Assembly (NCBI GenBank): GCA_964579725.1
Contig: CAZOHG010000023.1
Coordinates: 1 to 54,524, forward strand
DNA length: 54,524 nt
Reading direction: 5' to 3'
DNA from: CAZOHG01 sp964579725
GTDB taxonomy: Bacteria > Zhuqueibacterota > JdFR-76 > BMS3Abin05
Positions 8,003-17,651 of the stretch are shown in pieces; the first letter of the stretch is position 1; every line of letters begins with the position of its first letter. The translations under genes were made by a program, and so were the position numbers. The notes beneath the pieces are model-generated. The model worked only from the letters and a program-made list of their open reading frames with translations. It did not search any database and was not told the DNA's origin.

Positions 8003-8936
8003 TTCCCCCAAAATTGCTGTCATTTTGTTGAACTGGAACAATACGGACGACACACGCGCCTGTCTGGATTCTCTTGAAAAAGGGAGCTACAAGGCGTATC
8101 ACGTGTTTTTGCTGGACAACGGCTCTCGAAGGAACGAAAAACAAAAGCTGAAAAAAATCATTCAAAACCGACCGAACATTACCCCGATTTTTCTTTCGGA
8201 AAACAAAGGATTTGCCGCCGGAAACAATATTGCACTGAAAACCGCCGTTTCGGAACCCTTTGACTACTTTTTGTTGTTAAACAATGACACGGTTGTTTCC
8301 GAAGATTTTTTAGAGGCTTTGGTGCGCTGTGCCCGGCAGCACCCCGAAGCCGGCGGATTCGGGGTAAAGATTTTTTATTTTGACGCGCCTGACCGCCTTT
8401 GGTACGCCGGAGGCAAAGTAGAGCCGCTTGGAGCACGGGTTAGGCAATTCGGGTTTCGTCAGGTGGACAGCGGGCAGTGGGATCGGCCGCAGCCGGTGAG
8501 TTTTGTGACGGGGTGTGCTTTTTTCATTCCGCGGCACACAGTAGAAACCGTGGGCTATTTGGATGAGACGTTCTTTTCCTATTTTGAAGATGTGGATTAT
8601 TCCCTTCGGATTCAGCAAAACGGCAGGCAACTGTGGTACTGTCCCGAGGCAAAACTTTGGCACAAAGTGGGCGCCGGTGCTGAAACACGCGCCTATTCGC
8701 CCTACTACCTCTATTACCAAACCCGAAATCGCCTCTGGGCATTTGCGCGCGGGAGAAGCGTGGGTGTGAAGATTTACCTGTGGGGACTCAATTTTAGCCT
8801 TTATTTTTTGGGGCGTCTTGGCTATCTTGTATTTTCCTTTTCCGAAAACAAAGGAGCAAAAATGAAAGCGGTTTTTTGGGGCTTTTTTCATTCGTTAACG
8901 CACCGAACAGGCCGGAATGCCCGGTGGGAGGCGTAG
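7992..8936 (+). CDS. Family 2 glycosyltransferase
   Basis: Predicted 314-residue GT-A fold inverting glycosyltransferase, rhamnosyltransferase-like. The start KIAVILLNWNNTDDTRACLD is the nucleotide-sugar binding strand; FLLLNNDTVVSEDFLEALV contains the metal-binding DxD-type site (NND), and FFSYFEDVDYSLRIQQNG carries the ED motif of the GT2 active site. A hydrophobic C-terminal stretch (about 255-280) may anchor it at the membrane. The GTG start is preceded by GGGGAGA and lies inside the end of the membrane protein gene; the stop codon overlaps the next start. Confidence 0.9.
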   Translation: MNANSPKIAVILLNWNNTDDTRACLDSLEKGSYKAYHVFLLDNGSRRNEKQKLKKIIQNRPNITPIFLSENKGFAAGNNIALKTAVSEPFDYFLLLNNDTVVSEDFLEALVRCARQHPEAGGFGVKIFYFDAPDRLWYAGGKVEPLGARVRQFGFRQVDSGQWDRPQPVSFVTGCAFFIPRHTVETVGYLDETFFSYFEDVDYSLRIQQNGRQLWYCPEAKLWHKVGAGAETRAYSPYYLYYQTRNRLWAFARGRSVGVKIYLWGLNFSLYFLGRLGYLVFSFSENKGAKMKAVFWGFFHSLTHRTGRNARWEA

Positions 8937-10129
8937 TGCGAATTTTATTTCTCACATCCCGGTGGCCTTTGCCTCCGGTAACCGGCGATCGCATTCGGGC
9001 CTTTTATTTTTTGCAACACTTGTCCCAGAAGCACGATGTCACGCTGGTCAGTTTTGTTGAAGATGAATACCAGAAAAAGCTGTTAGACAGCGCCAAAATG
9101 AAGTTGGATGTGCGGGTCGTGCGATTTCACAAAGGAGTTTCTCTGGCGGCGCGTTTGGCGCGAGGCGTGTTTTCTTCTCTTCCGCTGCAGGTGCATTATT
9201 ACACACAGCGCCAAATGCGTTACGCCGTGAATAAGGAAATAGCTTCGGGCCGATATGATCTTGTTTTCGTTCATCTTTTGAGGATGGTGGAATATGTAGA
9301 CCAATCTCTCCCTATTCCCAAAATAATCGACCTGACCGATGCAATTTCCCTCAATTACGCACGTCTTTTGCGTTTTTCCGGATTTTACCAAAACCGCGGT
9401 TTCCGCAAAGTCTATTCAATGGAGAAAAATCGAGTCACGCGCTACGAAGATGAAGTCCTGAAAAATTTCGATGCCTCGGTCGTTATTTCCAAGGTGGACC
9501 GCGACTACCTTGCCCAGCGTACGAACGTTAGTCGCCTGCACGTGGTGAAAAACGGGGTCAATTTGAAATATTTTCGCTTTTTCCCAAACGGGTACGACCC
9601 GAACAAAATTGTGTTTCACGGGAACATGAATTACCTGCCCAATGTGGACGCGGCGCTCTATTTTTACCGGGATGTCTTCCCCAGGATTAAGAAGGAACGC
9701 CCCGCGGCCAAGTTGTACCTGGTGGGCACCGCCCCTGCCAAGCAAATTCTGGACTTGAAAAAATTCTCGGACGTTTTTGTGACAGGACGATTGAACGATT
9801 TGCGGCCGCAATTGCGGGACGCGGCAGTTTCCATTTGTCCCTTGCGTGCCGGGGCAGGTCTGCAAAACAAGGTGCTGGAAGCCATGGCCATTGGTGCGCC
9901 GGTGGTGACCACCACGGTGGGACTGGAAGGCATTGACGTGGAACCGGGAAAACACCTGGAATTGGCAGATTCGCCCGAGGCATTTGCCGAGAAAGTGCTT
10001 TCCTTTTTAAAAGAACCCGACAAACGAGCGGAGTTTTCGCGCAACGCCCGGCAATTGGTGGAGCGGAAGTACACCTGGGAAAAGGTCCTCCGCCCGCTGG
10101 ATGCCATTCTGGAGCAATTCAATCGGTAA
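8936..10129 (+). CDS. Glycosyltransferase, XrtA/PEP-CTERM-associated GT4 type
   Basis: Predicted 397-residue GT4 enzyme. The N-terminus RILFLTSRWPLPPVTGDRIR followed by a helix and DVTLVSFVED is the pattern of the glycosyltransferase family often found with exosortase systems and EPS loci. The donor domain has HGNMNYLPNVDAALYFYRDV, LYLVGTAPAKQI and the catalytic-site segment GAGLQNKVLEAMAIGAPVVT with its E in place of the E-x7-E motif. I chose GTG 8936, which overlaps the previous TAG and follows GGGAGG, rather than the in-frame ATG at 8876 inside the neighbouring gene. It is the last glycosyltransferase of the locus. Confidence 0.85.
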   Translation: MRILFLTSRWPLPPVTGDRIRAFYFLQHLSQKHDVTLVSFVEDEYQKKLLDSAKMKLDVRVVRFHKGVSLAARLARGVFSSLPLQVHYYTQRQMRYAVNKEIASGRYDLVFVHLLRMVEYVDQSLPIPKIIDLTDAISLNYARLLRFSGFYQNRGFRKVYSMEKNRVTRYEDEVLKNFDASVVISKVDRDYLAQRTNVSRLHVVKNGVNLKYFRFFPNGYDPNKIVFHGNMNYLPNVDAALYFYRDVFPRIKKERPAAKLYLVGTAPAKQILDLKKFSDVFVTGRLNDLRPQLRDAAVSICPLRAGAGLQNKVLEAMAIGAPVVTTTVGLEGIDVEPGKHLELADSPEAFAEKVLSFLKEPDKRAEFSRNARQLVERKYTWEKVLRPLDAILEQFNR

Positions 10130-10192
10130 GCTACTTGAAACACGTGTACCACGTGGAAGAAAAGGTCGGCCCGCTGGCAAAAAAAAATAAAA

Positions 10193-13100
10193 ATGAAGAC
10201 GGTTTTCTCAACATTTGAACGGACACCCAAGGATTTTGAGGGAAGAAACGGGCGCCGCTTCGGTTGGTTCTCAGGGGCTTTTTTGACATGGAATTTGTTG
10301 CCGTTTTTAATCGGCGTGTTTTGGGTTAGTTTTCCCGCTCTTGGAAGTCCGTTGTCTCATTCTGCTCCCTTTCGGGTGGAACCCACCCGCACCGGCTACA
10401 GGGTTCATTTTAAATTGCCTCCGCTGAGGTTTTTGTCCCACCCGACTGCAAAGGGCAGGATTCCCCTTTTTGAAGGGGGGTATTTTCTCCCTCGGCCGGG
10501 AGCCGTACAGGTGCCGGTGACTTCCTTTTCAATGGTTTTGCCGCCTGGAACAAAACCGGTGTTTCAAATCCAATCTTCGCGAAAAACGGTTCTCAATCAA
10601 ATAACCATCCCCCTTTTTCCCGATTCCATTGTGTCTCTTTCTTCAGCAGCCAACAATGAGCGGGTTTTCATGAAAAGTCGACGAAAACTTTTCGGGGTTC
10701 CAATAGCCACTTTTGAGGTGCAGCCTCTGTTTTACAACCGCAAGGCCCGGACACTCCAACTGCTCGAAGAACTGACAATTGACATTCAAGTAGACGGCGG
10801 ACATCCGCTGTCCATTCCGATAGACCGGCCTCTTTCCGCTTTTCAAAAGCAGGCACTGAAGGCGGAAGTTCTGAATGCCTCAGACGTTCGCTTTCGTGTG
10901 AAACCCAAACCGTTGGCTCACTCAAAGCGCGACTGGTACGATCCGACCAAATCGTATGTCAAATTTTACATTGCCCAACAGGGATTGTACAAAATAGCGT
11001 ACCGCGCGCTGGTGGATAGCCTTGGGTTGCCCGCCGGCCTCAACCCCGCTCAGTTCCAGCTCTTGTACAAAGGAAAGGAAATCCCTCTTGCCTTGCACGT
11101 GCAGGATTCCACCCGTTTTCAGCCCGGAGATTATTTTGTTTTTTACGGGGATTGGAATCGCGGGACGGATGAATTTTACAACTTGTATTCCGATACGTCG
11201 GTCTACTGGTTCAGCTACCAGGGAACGGGCGGAAAGCGGCTGCGTTTTCGGAAGGGTGCACCTGGAGCAGATTCTCTGGTGTCCTATTTCTGGAAACGAG
11301 CGCATTTTGAAGAAGACCACTATTACTATTTCGGTGACAATGATTTGTACATTTTCAGTTCCGACAGGTCACCCGGGGAGGGCTGGATTTGGGAACGCAT
11401 TTACGCCGGCGACACCTTTACCACCACGGTTCGAACGAACAATCTGACCAAGGGCGATGGCCCCGACTCGCTTGTTATTCGGCTGCGCGGGATGACCTCC
11501 GACGTCCCGAATCCCGACCACCACATTCGGGTGTATTTAAATGGCACATTGTTGGGTGACGTTGCCTTTGACGGGCTGAAACAGGTGATTTTCCGCGCCG
11601 CCATCCCGGACGGCCTGCTCAAAGAAGGCTCCAACTCGGTTCGAATTGAATCCGTGGGAGACACCGGCGCCAGCCGAGATGCCGTTTATTTGGATTGGAT
11701 TGAACTGGGCTATTTCAAAAGTTACGTGGCTTCCGACAATTTTCTGCTCGCAAACTCCCCTCGTGGCGTCCGAGGCAAACGCATTTCTTACCAGGTCACC
11801 AATTTTCACGACCAAAATATTTGGGTGTACGATGTTTCGGACACGGTTTTAATCGATTCGGTTCAGGTGGAAGCCTACGAAAACGGCAAATACTACGCCC
11901 GATTTTCCGACTCAATCACTCGTCCCAAAACATATGTGTTCACGACAGCTACGGCTTTGCTGACTCCCGCACGCATTGTACGAGATGTCCCTTCTGACCT
12001 TAAAAATCCCGCAAACAGCGCGGACTATTTAATCGTCACGGCTCGTCCCTTTCAAAAAGCCGCGGAGGAATTGGCCGCTTACCGGGCACAGGCAAACGGT
12101 TTTCGTACCCGGGTAGTGGACGTTCAGGATATTTACGACCAATTTTCATACGGGATTTTTTCTCCTCCGGCAATTCGGAAGTTTCTCAAATTCACGGCTG
12201 AAAATTGGCAGCCGCCTGCACCATCGTACGTGTTGTTTTTTGGAGATGGCACCTGGGATTACAAACATCATCTGAAGAATAGCAGAGAAAAAAATTTCGT
12301 GCCGCCCATTGCAAACCCGGTTTCCGACAATCGCTACGTGGCCTTTGACGACACCGACCCCTACGTTCCTCAAATGTTTGCCGGACGCCTTCCGGTAAAA
12401 ACGCCCGAGCAGGCTGCGGATGTTGTGGAAAAAATAAAGCAGTACGCTGACGAACCGCCAGCGCTTTGGAAAAAACAGGTGACCTTTTTGAACGGCGGTG
12501 TAAACGATTGGGAACAGAATATGTTTAAGGCTGAATCGGAAGCCTTAATTCGTCATTTTGTGGAAAAGCCCCCCTTTGGCGGAGTGGCGCACCGCATTTA
12601 CAAGCAGTCAAAGGGAAGATTGGTGGGGGAACTTCGACCCGAAATTATGCAGGCTCTGGACAACGGTTGCCTTTGGTTCAATTTTATGGGACATGCGGGA
12701 AGCGACACCTGGGACCTCATGATTCAGAATGAAGACATCCCCCAGCTCACCAACGGCAACAAATTGCCGTTTATTACCAGCATGACGTGCCACACCGCCC
12801 GATTTGCCAATCCGTTTCTGGATAGTTTTGCCGAAGTTTTTGTCACAATGGCCGGACGCGGGGCCGTTGCCTTTTGGGGTACCACCGGGTGGGGTTACAT
12901 CTACCAGGACAATTTTCTCCTAAACCGTTTGTTTAAACATGTGCTCCACGACACGTTGCTGGATTTGGGACAGGCAACTACTCTGGCGCGGGTTGACCTG
13001 TGGCGGGAATTGGGGGACGCCCCTACCAATCGGAGTGCGCTGGACCAGTACACTCTGATCGGCGACCCAGCTTTGCACCTAAATCTGCCGAAAAAACCGG

Positions 13101-15589
13101 ACGTGGCCATTTCGCCCGCTTCTCTAACCCTCAAACCCGAGGAAGTTACGCAACGCGACTCGGTTCTGACGGTGCGGATTGCACTGGAAAATTTGGGTTT
13201 GTTTGAGCCGGATTCCGTGCCGGTGCGGGTTGAAATGGAAACCGAAACGGCACAGCTTGTTTTGGCGAAAAATAGCTGGGCACCGCCGTTCGGCACCGTA
13301 GACACCCTGCAAGTACCTTTGCCCTTAAGCAGGCAACCAGGAAATTTTATTTTGCGGGTTACGCTGGACCCGAACGCCCAATTGGATGAATTCAGTCGAA
13401 CCAACAACACGGCAGAAATAACTTTTTCGGTCTACTCTACGGAAATTTCCATTTCCTTCCCGCCTCCTTTTAGCCTTTTGCCGGAAACGCAGCCAAAATT
13501 ACGCCTTTTGGTGCCGGAGGAACTTCCCACCGACGAGGCGGTTCGGTACGATTTTGAACTGGACACCAGTGCCGATTTTCGGTCGGCAGACAAGATTTCA
13601 GCCTCACATCTGGAAGGCGGCCCGCTGGTGGCATCCTGGAGAGTGCCTGTTGCGCTAAGAAACGGCCTTTATTTTTGGCGGGCACGCATGTGGACGGGTG
13701 AACACAGTTCTGATTGGGTGCGAGGTCTTTTTCAGGTTCGTTTCGGGGATTCTTCTTTTGGGTGGGGGCAATCGGCACGAACGGGTTTCGCAGGGGCGTT
13801 GCTCAAAAATCTGACCCTGACCGGAGGCGCCTTCGAATTGGCTGGGGATCCGTCGCGAGCCGTCTACCTGGAGGTGCAGTCAGCGGGGCACGACGATGGA
13901 AATCGAGCCTATTTAATTGTGAATTTTAAGGTTGTAAACCACCACACGCGGGGAATAAACGTGGTGGCTCTGGACGGAAAATCCGGGGAATTGTTGGCGC
14001 CGGCCCACGTGTACGACACCTTTGCTTCCGAGGCTTCCGCCGACAGTCTGGCCGATTTTATTCAAAACCTGCCGGGAGGAAGTGTCGTTCTGGCGGGCAT
14101 CATGGACGACGGTAGTTTCCACCTCACCGAAAAAGCTTACAAAGCGTTGGAATCCATTGGAAGCCGGTTCTGTCGCCGGATTGGTTTTCGCGATTCCTGG
14201 GCCATTATTGGTCGCAAGGGCGCGCCGGTGGGAACCGTGCCGGAAAAATGGGTACCCGTAGGCGGTGGGTACGCCATTGTACGGGACACCCTGCTGACCT
14301 ACAGGATGCCGCGAGGGAGCCTGACTTCGCCAGCGATCGGGCCGGCTAAGTCGTGGAAAACGGCAGAAATTTACGGAGGAACAGGAGGACCTGGCGTCGT
14401 TTTCAGCACAAGCGTTTGGGGGCAACGCCGCGGAAGCACGCAATGGGACTCTCTTTTCTCGGCGCCTTTTACTGGAGCTCCTCTTTCTTTGTCGAAAATC
14501 TCGGCAGTGCGCTACCCGTATTTGCGTTTGAAGGTCCATTTTGGCAGTCTGGACGGACACCGCTCACCCCACCTTTCAGAGTGGCATGTTCGTTACACGC
14601 CTCCCTGTGATTTAGTTAGTCGGGCAAGCCTGTTTTCTGTGGAACCCGACACCGTTCTGGAAGGAACCCCCGTTCAAATTTCGGGGCCCGTTTTTAACAT
14701 TGGGCCGGAATCTTCGGACTCGGTTGCGGTGACTTTGCTTGTATTAAACAACGAGGGGCGGCCGGACACCGTGGCGTTTTCTGTTTTGCCGCCGCTTCAT
14801 CCGGACGAATCGGACGGTTTTCGGGCAACTATTCCAACCGCGGGGTTGCGTGGCAGGCGGACGGCCGTCGTCGTTTTAGACCCCAAAAATCGACAAAACG
14901 AGCTTTCCGAGGAAAATAATCGTCTGGTGCTGCATTTTTTTGTGCGAACTGACACGACACGTCCCCTCGTGAGGGTCCAAATTGACGGACGAGAGATTTT
15001 GCCGGGGGATTTGGTTTCCAAACAGCCTACCATTGAAATTGACGTGGCGGACAACAGCTTTCTTGCTCTGGACGACACGGCTCTGGTCACCATTTTTCTG
15101 GACGAACAGCGGCAAAGATACAAGGAAAACAGCTCGGTATTAACTTTTCAGTCGGTTACCAAAGCGGACGGCTCGGCTGCCCGGGTGGTATTTAGGCCCA
15201 CGCTGGACGATGGTTTTCACACGTTGGATGTGGTGGCCAAAGACGCGACCCGAAATCTCCGAACCGCCCACCTGGAATTTTGGGTCATCTCCACATTTAA
15301 AATTCGGGATTTATTGAACTTCCCCAATCCCACAGCGGGAGCCACCGATTTTACATTCACCCTGACCCAGCCGGCGGAAGAAGTTTCCCTGAACATCTTC
15401 ACGCTCTCCGGCCGAAGGATTTTTCGTGCCACCGATTTGCCCGGGGAGGCCGGAACGAACCTTTTCCACTGGGACGGCCGGGACGCCGACGGTGACCCTT
15501 TGGCGAATGGGGTCTATTTGTACAAACTTACCGCCAGGCGGTCGGGGAAGACCGTTTCTGCTCTTGGTAAGCTTGTTGTGCTGCGGTAA
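10193..15589 (+). CDS. C25 (gingipain/PorU-like) peptidase with C-terminal sorting domain
   Basis: Predicted 1798-residue exported protein. A hydrophobic segment near residues 29-51 may be the signal peptide after a long basic N-region. The C25 cysteine-peptidase core spans about 600-960 (YLIVTARPF, YVLFFGDGTWDYKH), with the likely catalytic pair H834 (NFMGHAGSD) and C866 (SMTCHTARF). Two CARDB-like Ig domains follow at about 968-1085 and 1471-1585, and a FlgD-like/type IX sorting domain ends the protein (1702-1798: FNFPNPTAGATDFTFTL-like start, then FHWDGRDADGDPLANGVYLY). Family knowledge: PorU is the type IX sortase that removes sorting domains and attaches cargo at the cell surface. This one is longer than Bacteroidota PorU, so it may be PorU or a secreted C25 protease. 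PorX at 17652 supports a T9SS in the genome. Confidence 0.8.
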   Translation: MKTVFSTFERTPKDFEGRNGRRFGWFSGAFLTWNLLPFLIGVFWVSFPALGSPLSHSAPFRVEPTRTGYRVHFKLPPLRFLSHPTAKGRIPLFEGGYFLPRPGAVQVPVTSFSMVLPPGTKPVFQIQSSRKTVLNQITIPLFPDSIVSLSSAANNERVFMKSRRKLFGVPIATFEVQPLFYNRKARTLQLLEELTIDIQVDGGHPLSIPIDRPLSAFQKQALKAEVLNASDVRFRVKPKPLAHSKRDWYDPTKSYVKFYIAQQGLYKIAYRALVDSLGLPAGLNPAQFQLLYKGKEIPLALHVQDSTRFQPGDYFVFYGDWNRGTDEFYNLYSDTSVYWFSYQGTGGKRLRFRKGAPGADSLVSYFWKRAHFEEDHYYYFGDNDLYIFSSDRSPGEGWIWERIYAGDTFTTTVRTNNLTKGDGPDSLVIRLRGMTSDVPNPDHHIRVYLNGTLLGDVAFDGLKQVIFRAAIPDGLLKEGSNSVRIESVGDTGASRDAVYLDWIELGYFKSYVASDNFLLANSPRGVRGKRISYQVTNFHDQNIWVYDVSDTVLIDSVQVEAYENGKYYARFSDSITRPKTYVFTTATALLTPARIVRDVPSDLKNPANSADYLIVTARPFQKAAEELAAYRAQANGFRTRVVDVQDIYDQFSYGIFSPPAIRKFLKFTAENWQPPAPSYVLFFGDGTWDYKHHLKNSREKNFVPPIANPVSDNRYVAFDDTDPYVPQMFAGRLPVKTPEQAADVVEKIKQYADEPPALWKKQVTFLNGGVNDWEQNMFKAESEALIRHFVEKPPFGGVAHRIYKQSKGRLVGELRPEIMQALDNGCLWFNFMGHAGSDTWDLMIQNEDIPQLTNGNKLPFITSMTCHTARFANPFLDSFAEVFVTMAGRGAVAFWGTTGWGYIYQDNFLLNRLFKHVLHDTLLDLGQATTLARVDLWRELGDAPTNRSALDQYTLIGDPALHLNLPKKPDVAISPASLTLKPEEVTQRDSVLTVRIALENLGLFEPDSVPVRVEMETETAQLVLAKNSWAPPFGTVDTLQVPLPLSRQPGNFILRVTLDPNAQLDEFSRTNNTAEITFSVYSTEISISFPPPFSLLPETQPKLRLLVPEELPTDEAVRYDFELDTSADFRSADKISASHLEGGPLVASWRVPVALRNGLYFWRARMWTGEHSSDWVRGLFQVRFGDSSFGWGQSARTGFAGALLKNLTLTGGAFELAGDPSRAVYLEVQSAGHDDGNRAYLIVNFKVVNHHTRGINVVALDGKSGELLAPAHVYDTFASEASADSLADFIQNLPGGSVVLAGIMDDGSFHLTEKAYKALESIGSRFCRRIGFRDSWAIIGRKGAPVGTVPEKWVPVGGGYAIVRDTLLTYRMPRGSLTSPAIGPAKSWKTAEIYGGTGGPGVVFSTSVWGQRRGSTQWDSLFSAPFTGAPLSLSKISAVRYPYLRLKVHFGSLDGHRSPHLSEWHVRYTPPCDLVSRASLFSVEPDTVLEGTPVQISGPVFNIGPESSDSVAVTLLVLNNEGRPDTVAFSVLPPLHPDESDGFRATIPTAGLRGRRTAVVVLDPKNRQNELSEENNRLVLHFFVRTDTTRPLVRVQIDGREILPGDLVSKQPTIEIDVADNSFLALDDTALVTIFLDEQRQRYKENSSVLTFQSVTKADGSAARVVFRPTLDDGFHTLDVVAKDATRNLRTAHLEFWVISTFKIRDLLNFPNPTAGATDFTFTLTQPAEEVSLNIFTLSGRRIFRATDLPGEAGTNLFHWDGRDADGDPLANGVYLYKLTARRSGKTVSALGKLVVLR

Positions 15590-15634
15590 ATGCTCCGGTG
15601 CGCCATTTTTGGGCATGGAGCGAAAATCTGGAAT

Positions 15635-16621
15635 TCAGTTCTTCGGCTTTTTTATTTCCAAGAAAGTGAGGATGCGGGGCCCCAGGGCGTAAATCAAAAA
15701 CATGATATAAAGTACCTGTAAAATGGGTTTGAAGGAAAGGGCGAAAACCGTCAGACTGCTGAACAGTGTGGCTGCAAGCGCCAGAGAAATGGCCTGGGAA
15801 CTGGCTGTGGCGCCGAGAATGAGAATCATCCCGCGGGGGTAGTCCAATTTGAAAAATTTGGCGGCCAGAACGGAAAGTGTTGTTTGAATGACGTAATAGG
15901 CAAAAAGTCCCAGCGCCACGAGCAAAAACACAATGGGGTGCCGAATGACCTGGGGAGCCACTTTTGCTACCGAGAAAAAGACAATCAGCAAAATGCCCGT
16001 TGCCGAAATGCCGGGAAAAAATTGTTTTACTTCCATGAAATAAGGCCGACCTTTCCGCCGAATTATTTCGCGCCGTGTGAAATAGCCCAACACCAGCGGC
16101 ACCAGAATGTACGCCAACAAATTGAACACGATGGCTTTGGTGTCAACGGGTAGGAAAGCCCCACCGCTTAACCGAACCAAAATCGGCGAAAGAAAGGGAA
16201 TGAGCAACAGTCCGGTGACGGCAATAACCAGTGCATCTTCAACACTGGCGTCGGCGATGCCGCTCCAGCCAATAAGCATGTTGGAACAGGGAATGGCACC
16301 GACCAAAACCATCCCCAGCGCCAGATCCGGGTAGCCGACCAAAATGGTTCTGGAAATGACAAAAGCGGTGCCCGAAGCCACTAAAAACGCAAATGTCAGT
16401 GTGAGCCCAATGAGTTTGTAATTTCGCCCTGCTGTTTTTACTTTTTCCACCACCATCCCCGTAAGCATGGGGTACAACATGAGAAAAACGGCAAAAAGGC
16501 TAATAGGTTTTATGTTCATTTTCTGAACTTGAAAATAGAGCCCGAAGGCCAGCGCCAGAGTAAAATCTGCGGCCACATAAAGGTACAGACGTTTTTTAAG
16601 ATTCAACAACAGCTTTTTCAC
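15635..16621 (-). CDS. Bile acid:sodium symporter/ACR3 superfamily transporter
   Basis: Predicted 328-residue inner-membrane transporter with about ten helices. The motif LVGAIPCSNMLIGWSGIADA in the middle of helix 4 and the matching LILGATASSQAISLALAAT in helix 9 form the two-fold repeat with broken helices of the BASS fold. Substrate could be an organic anion, arsenite or another solute; the ACR3 cysteine region is not clearly kept. The GTG start is preceded on the minus strand by GGAGG with 8-nt spacing. It is convergent with the C25 gene (45-nt gap) and lies just downstream of the TtcA-like gene, probably in one transcript. Confidence 0.82.
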   Translation of the reverse strand: MKKLLLNLKKRLYLYVAADFTLALAFGLYFQVQKMNIKPISLFAVFLMLYPMLTGMVVEKVKTAGRNYKLIGLTLTFAFLVASGTAFVISRTILVGYPDLALGMVLVGAIPCSNMLIGWSGIADASVEDALVIAVTGLLLIPFLSPILVRLSGGAFLPVDTKAIVFNLLAYILVPLVLGYFTRREIIRRKGRPYFMEVKQFFPGISATGILLIVFFSVAKVAPQVIRHPIVFLLVALGLFAYYVIQTTLSVLAAKFFKLDYPRGMILILGATASSQAISLALAATLFSSLTVFALSFKPILQVLYIMFLIYALGPRILTFLEIKKPKN

Positions 16622-16669
16622 CCATTTACCTCCACTTCTATTTTTCCGCCGAAACCGATTCTCCTTTTC

Positions 16670-17422
16670 TCACACGCCCGCCTTTAGATTGGGATTGAAC
16701 AGGTAATCCGGTTTGGGGTGAAAAAGAGCCCGCCACACGTTTTTCTTGACGTTGGGGTAATCGGTTTCCATTTGTTTTAAAAGCGCTTTAATGTACGCCC
16801 GTTTGGAATGCCCTGCGGTGGGGCAGGGGTTCGTAAAAAGGGGGAATTCCTGTTCCTGAGCAAATTTTTTGATCATTTCTTCTTCAATGTAAACCAGTGG
16901 CCGAATGATGTGCAATTTCCCAGAAAAAATGGATTGCCTGGGCATCATGGTGCTGAGTTCCCGCCCGAAAAAAACATTAATGAGAAATGTCTCGAGGATG
17001 TCGTCCTTGTGGTGACCGTAGGCAATTTTGTTGCAGCCCAATCGGGTGGCCATTTTGTAGATTTCGTGACGGCGCAGGCGCGAACACAAAAAGCAGGGAT
17101 TTTTGCGATTGTAGTCACTGTGCACCAAAGGGCCGATTTCCGTCGAAATGACCACGAGTTCGTGTCCGTTTTTTTCAAACAGCTCTTTCAGGCGAGTGCT
17201 GATTCGTTCCCCCTTTTCCCGAAACCCCAGGTCTACGTGCACGGCCACCCGCCGAAAATCATTGGGTGTGGTAATGAGCGGGTCGCTCAACAACCGGTAC
17301 AGGCCCAGACTGTCCCACCCGCCTGAAATGCCTACCAACACACAGTCGCCCGACTCAATGAGGTTGAAATTGCGAATGCCGGCTTCCATGATTTTTCGAA
17401 GCCGCTGGTGTAGTTTGGTCAT
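16670..17422 (-). CDS. ttcA: TtcA-like tRNA 2-thiocytidine synthase
   Basis: Predicted 250-residue PP-loop ATP pyrophosphatase that thiolates cytidine 32 of tRNA with an iron-sulfur cluster. Visible features are the PP-loop GISGGWDSLGL, the CFLCSRLRR pair of cysteines, AYGHHKDDILETFLIN, and a third cysteine in NPCPTAGHSKR, the usual cluster ligands. The PP-loop has W where TtcA usually has K (SGGKDS). The frame is open to a TTG at 17551, but the family starts at the MTKLHQRLRKIM helix, so I placed the start at 17422; the 43-residue extension cannot be excluded. It is divergent from porX. Other TtcA/TilS-related thiolases remain possible. Confidence 0.75.
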   Translation of the reverse strand: MTKLHQRLRKIMEAGIRNFNLIESGDCVLVGISGGWDSLGLYRLLSDPLITTPNDFRRVAVHVDLGFREKGERISTRLKELFEKNGHELVVISTEIGPLVHSDYNRKNPCFLCSRLRRHEIYKMATRLGCNKIAYGHHKDDILETFLINVFFGRELSTMMPRQSIFSGKLHIIRPLVYIEEEMIKKFAQEQEFPLFTNPCPTAGHSKRAYIKALLKQMETDYPNVKKNVWRALFHPKPDYLFNPNLKAGV

Positions 17423-17595
17423 CTTTTTCACTGGTGTTGCTCTGTCTGCCAAATTAGTGCCAAAACACGAAACTTTTTCTTGGTAATCCGATTCAATCCT
17501 TTCAAATGAAGCAAGTTTCTTGAATTTAGTTTTCGGGAAGTTAGAAAGCAAGAAAAATGTTCCTTTTGAGGAGAAGGCAGCCGCTTAAATAAGAA

Positions 17596-17624
17596 TTGAC
17601 AAATATTTAAAAATTTATTATTTT
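17596..17624 (+). promoter_or_regulatory. Promoter for porX
   Basis: TTGACA at 17596-17601, 17-nt spacer, TATTTT at 17619-17624 in an AT-rich stretch between divergent genes. The same segment ends in TAATTTG, compatible with a Bacteroidota-type -7 element. It lies 28 nt ahead of the porX GTG start and probably drives the porX-tsaE-tsaB-rimI run. Confidence 0.7.
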
Positions 17625-17651
17625 AATTTGCTTGAAAGGAGAGTGTATTCG

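Noticed and set aside
13913..14560. 215-codon minus-strand frame inside the C25 protein gene
   Set aside because: Antisense to a continuous domain-bearing gene, no recognisable domain or start signal.
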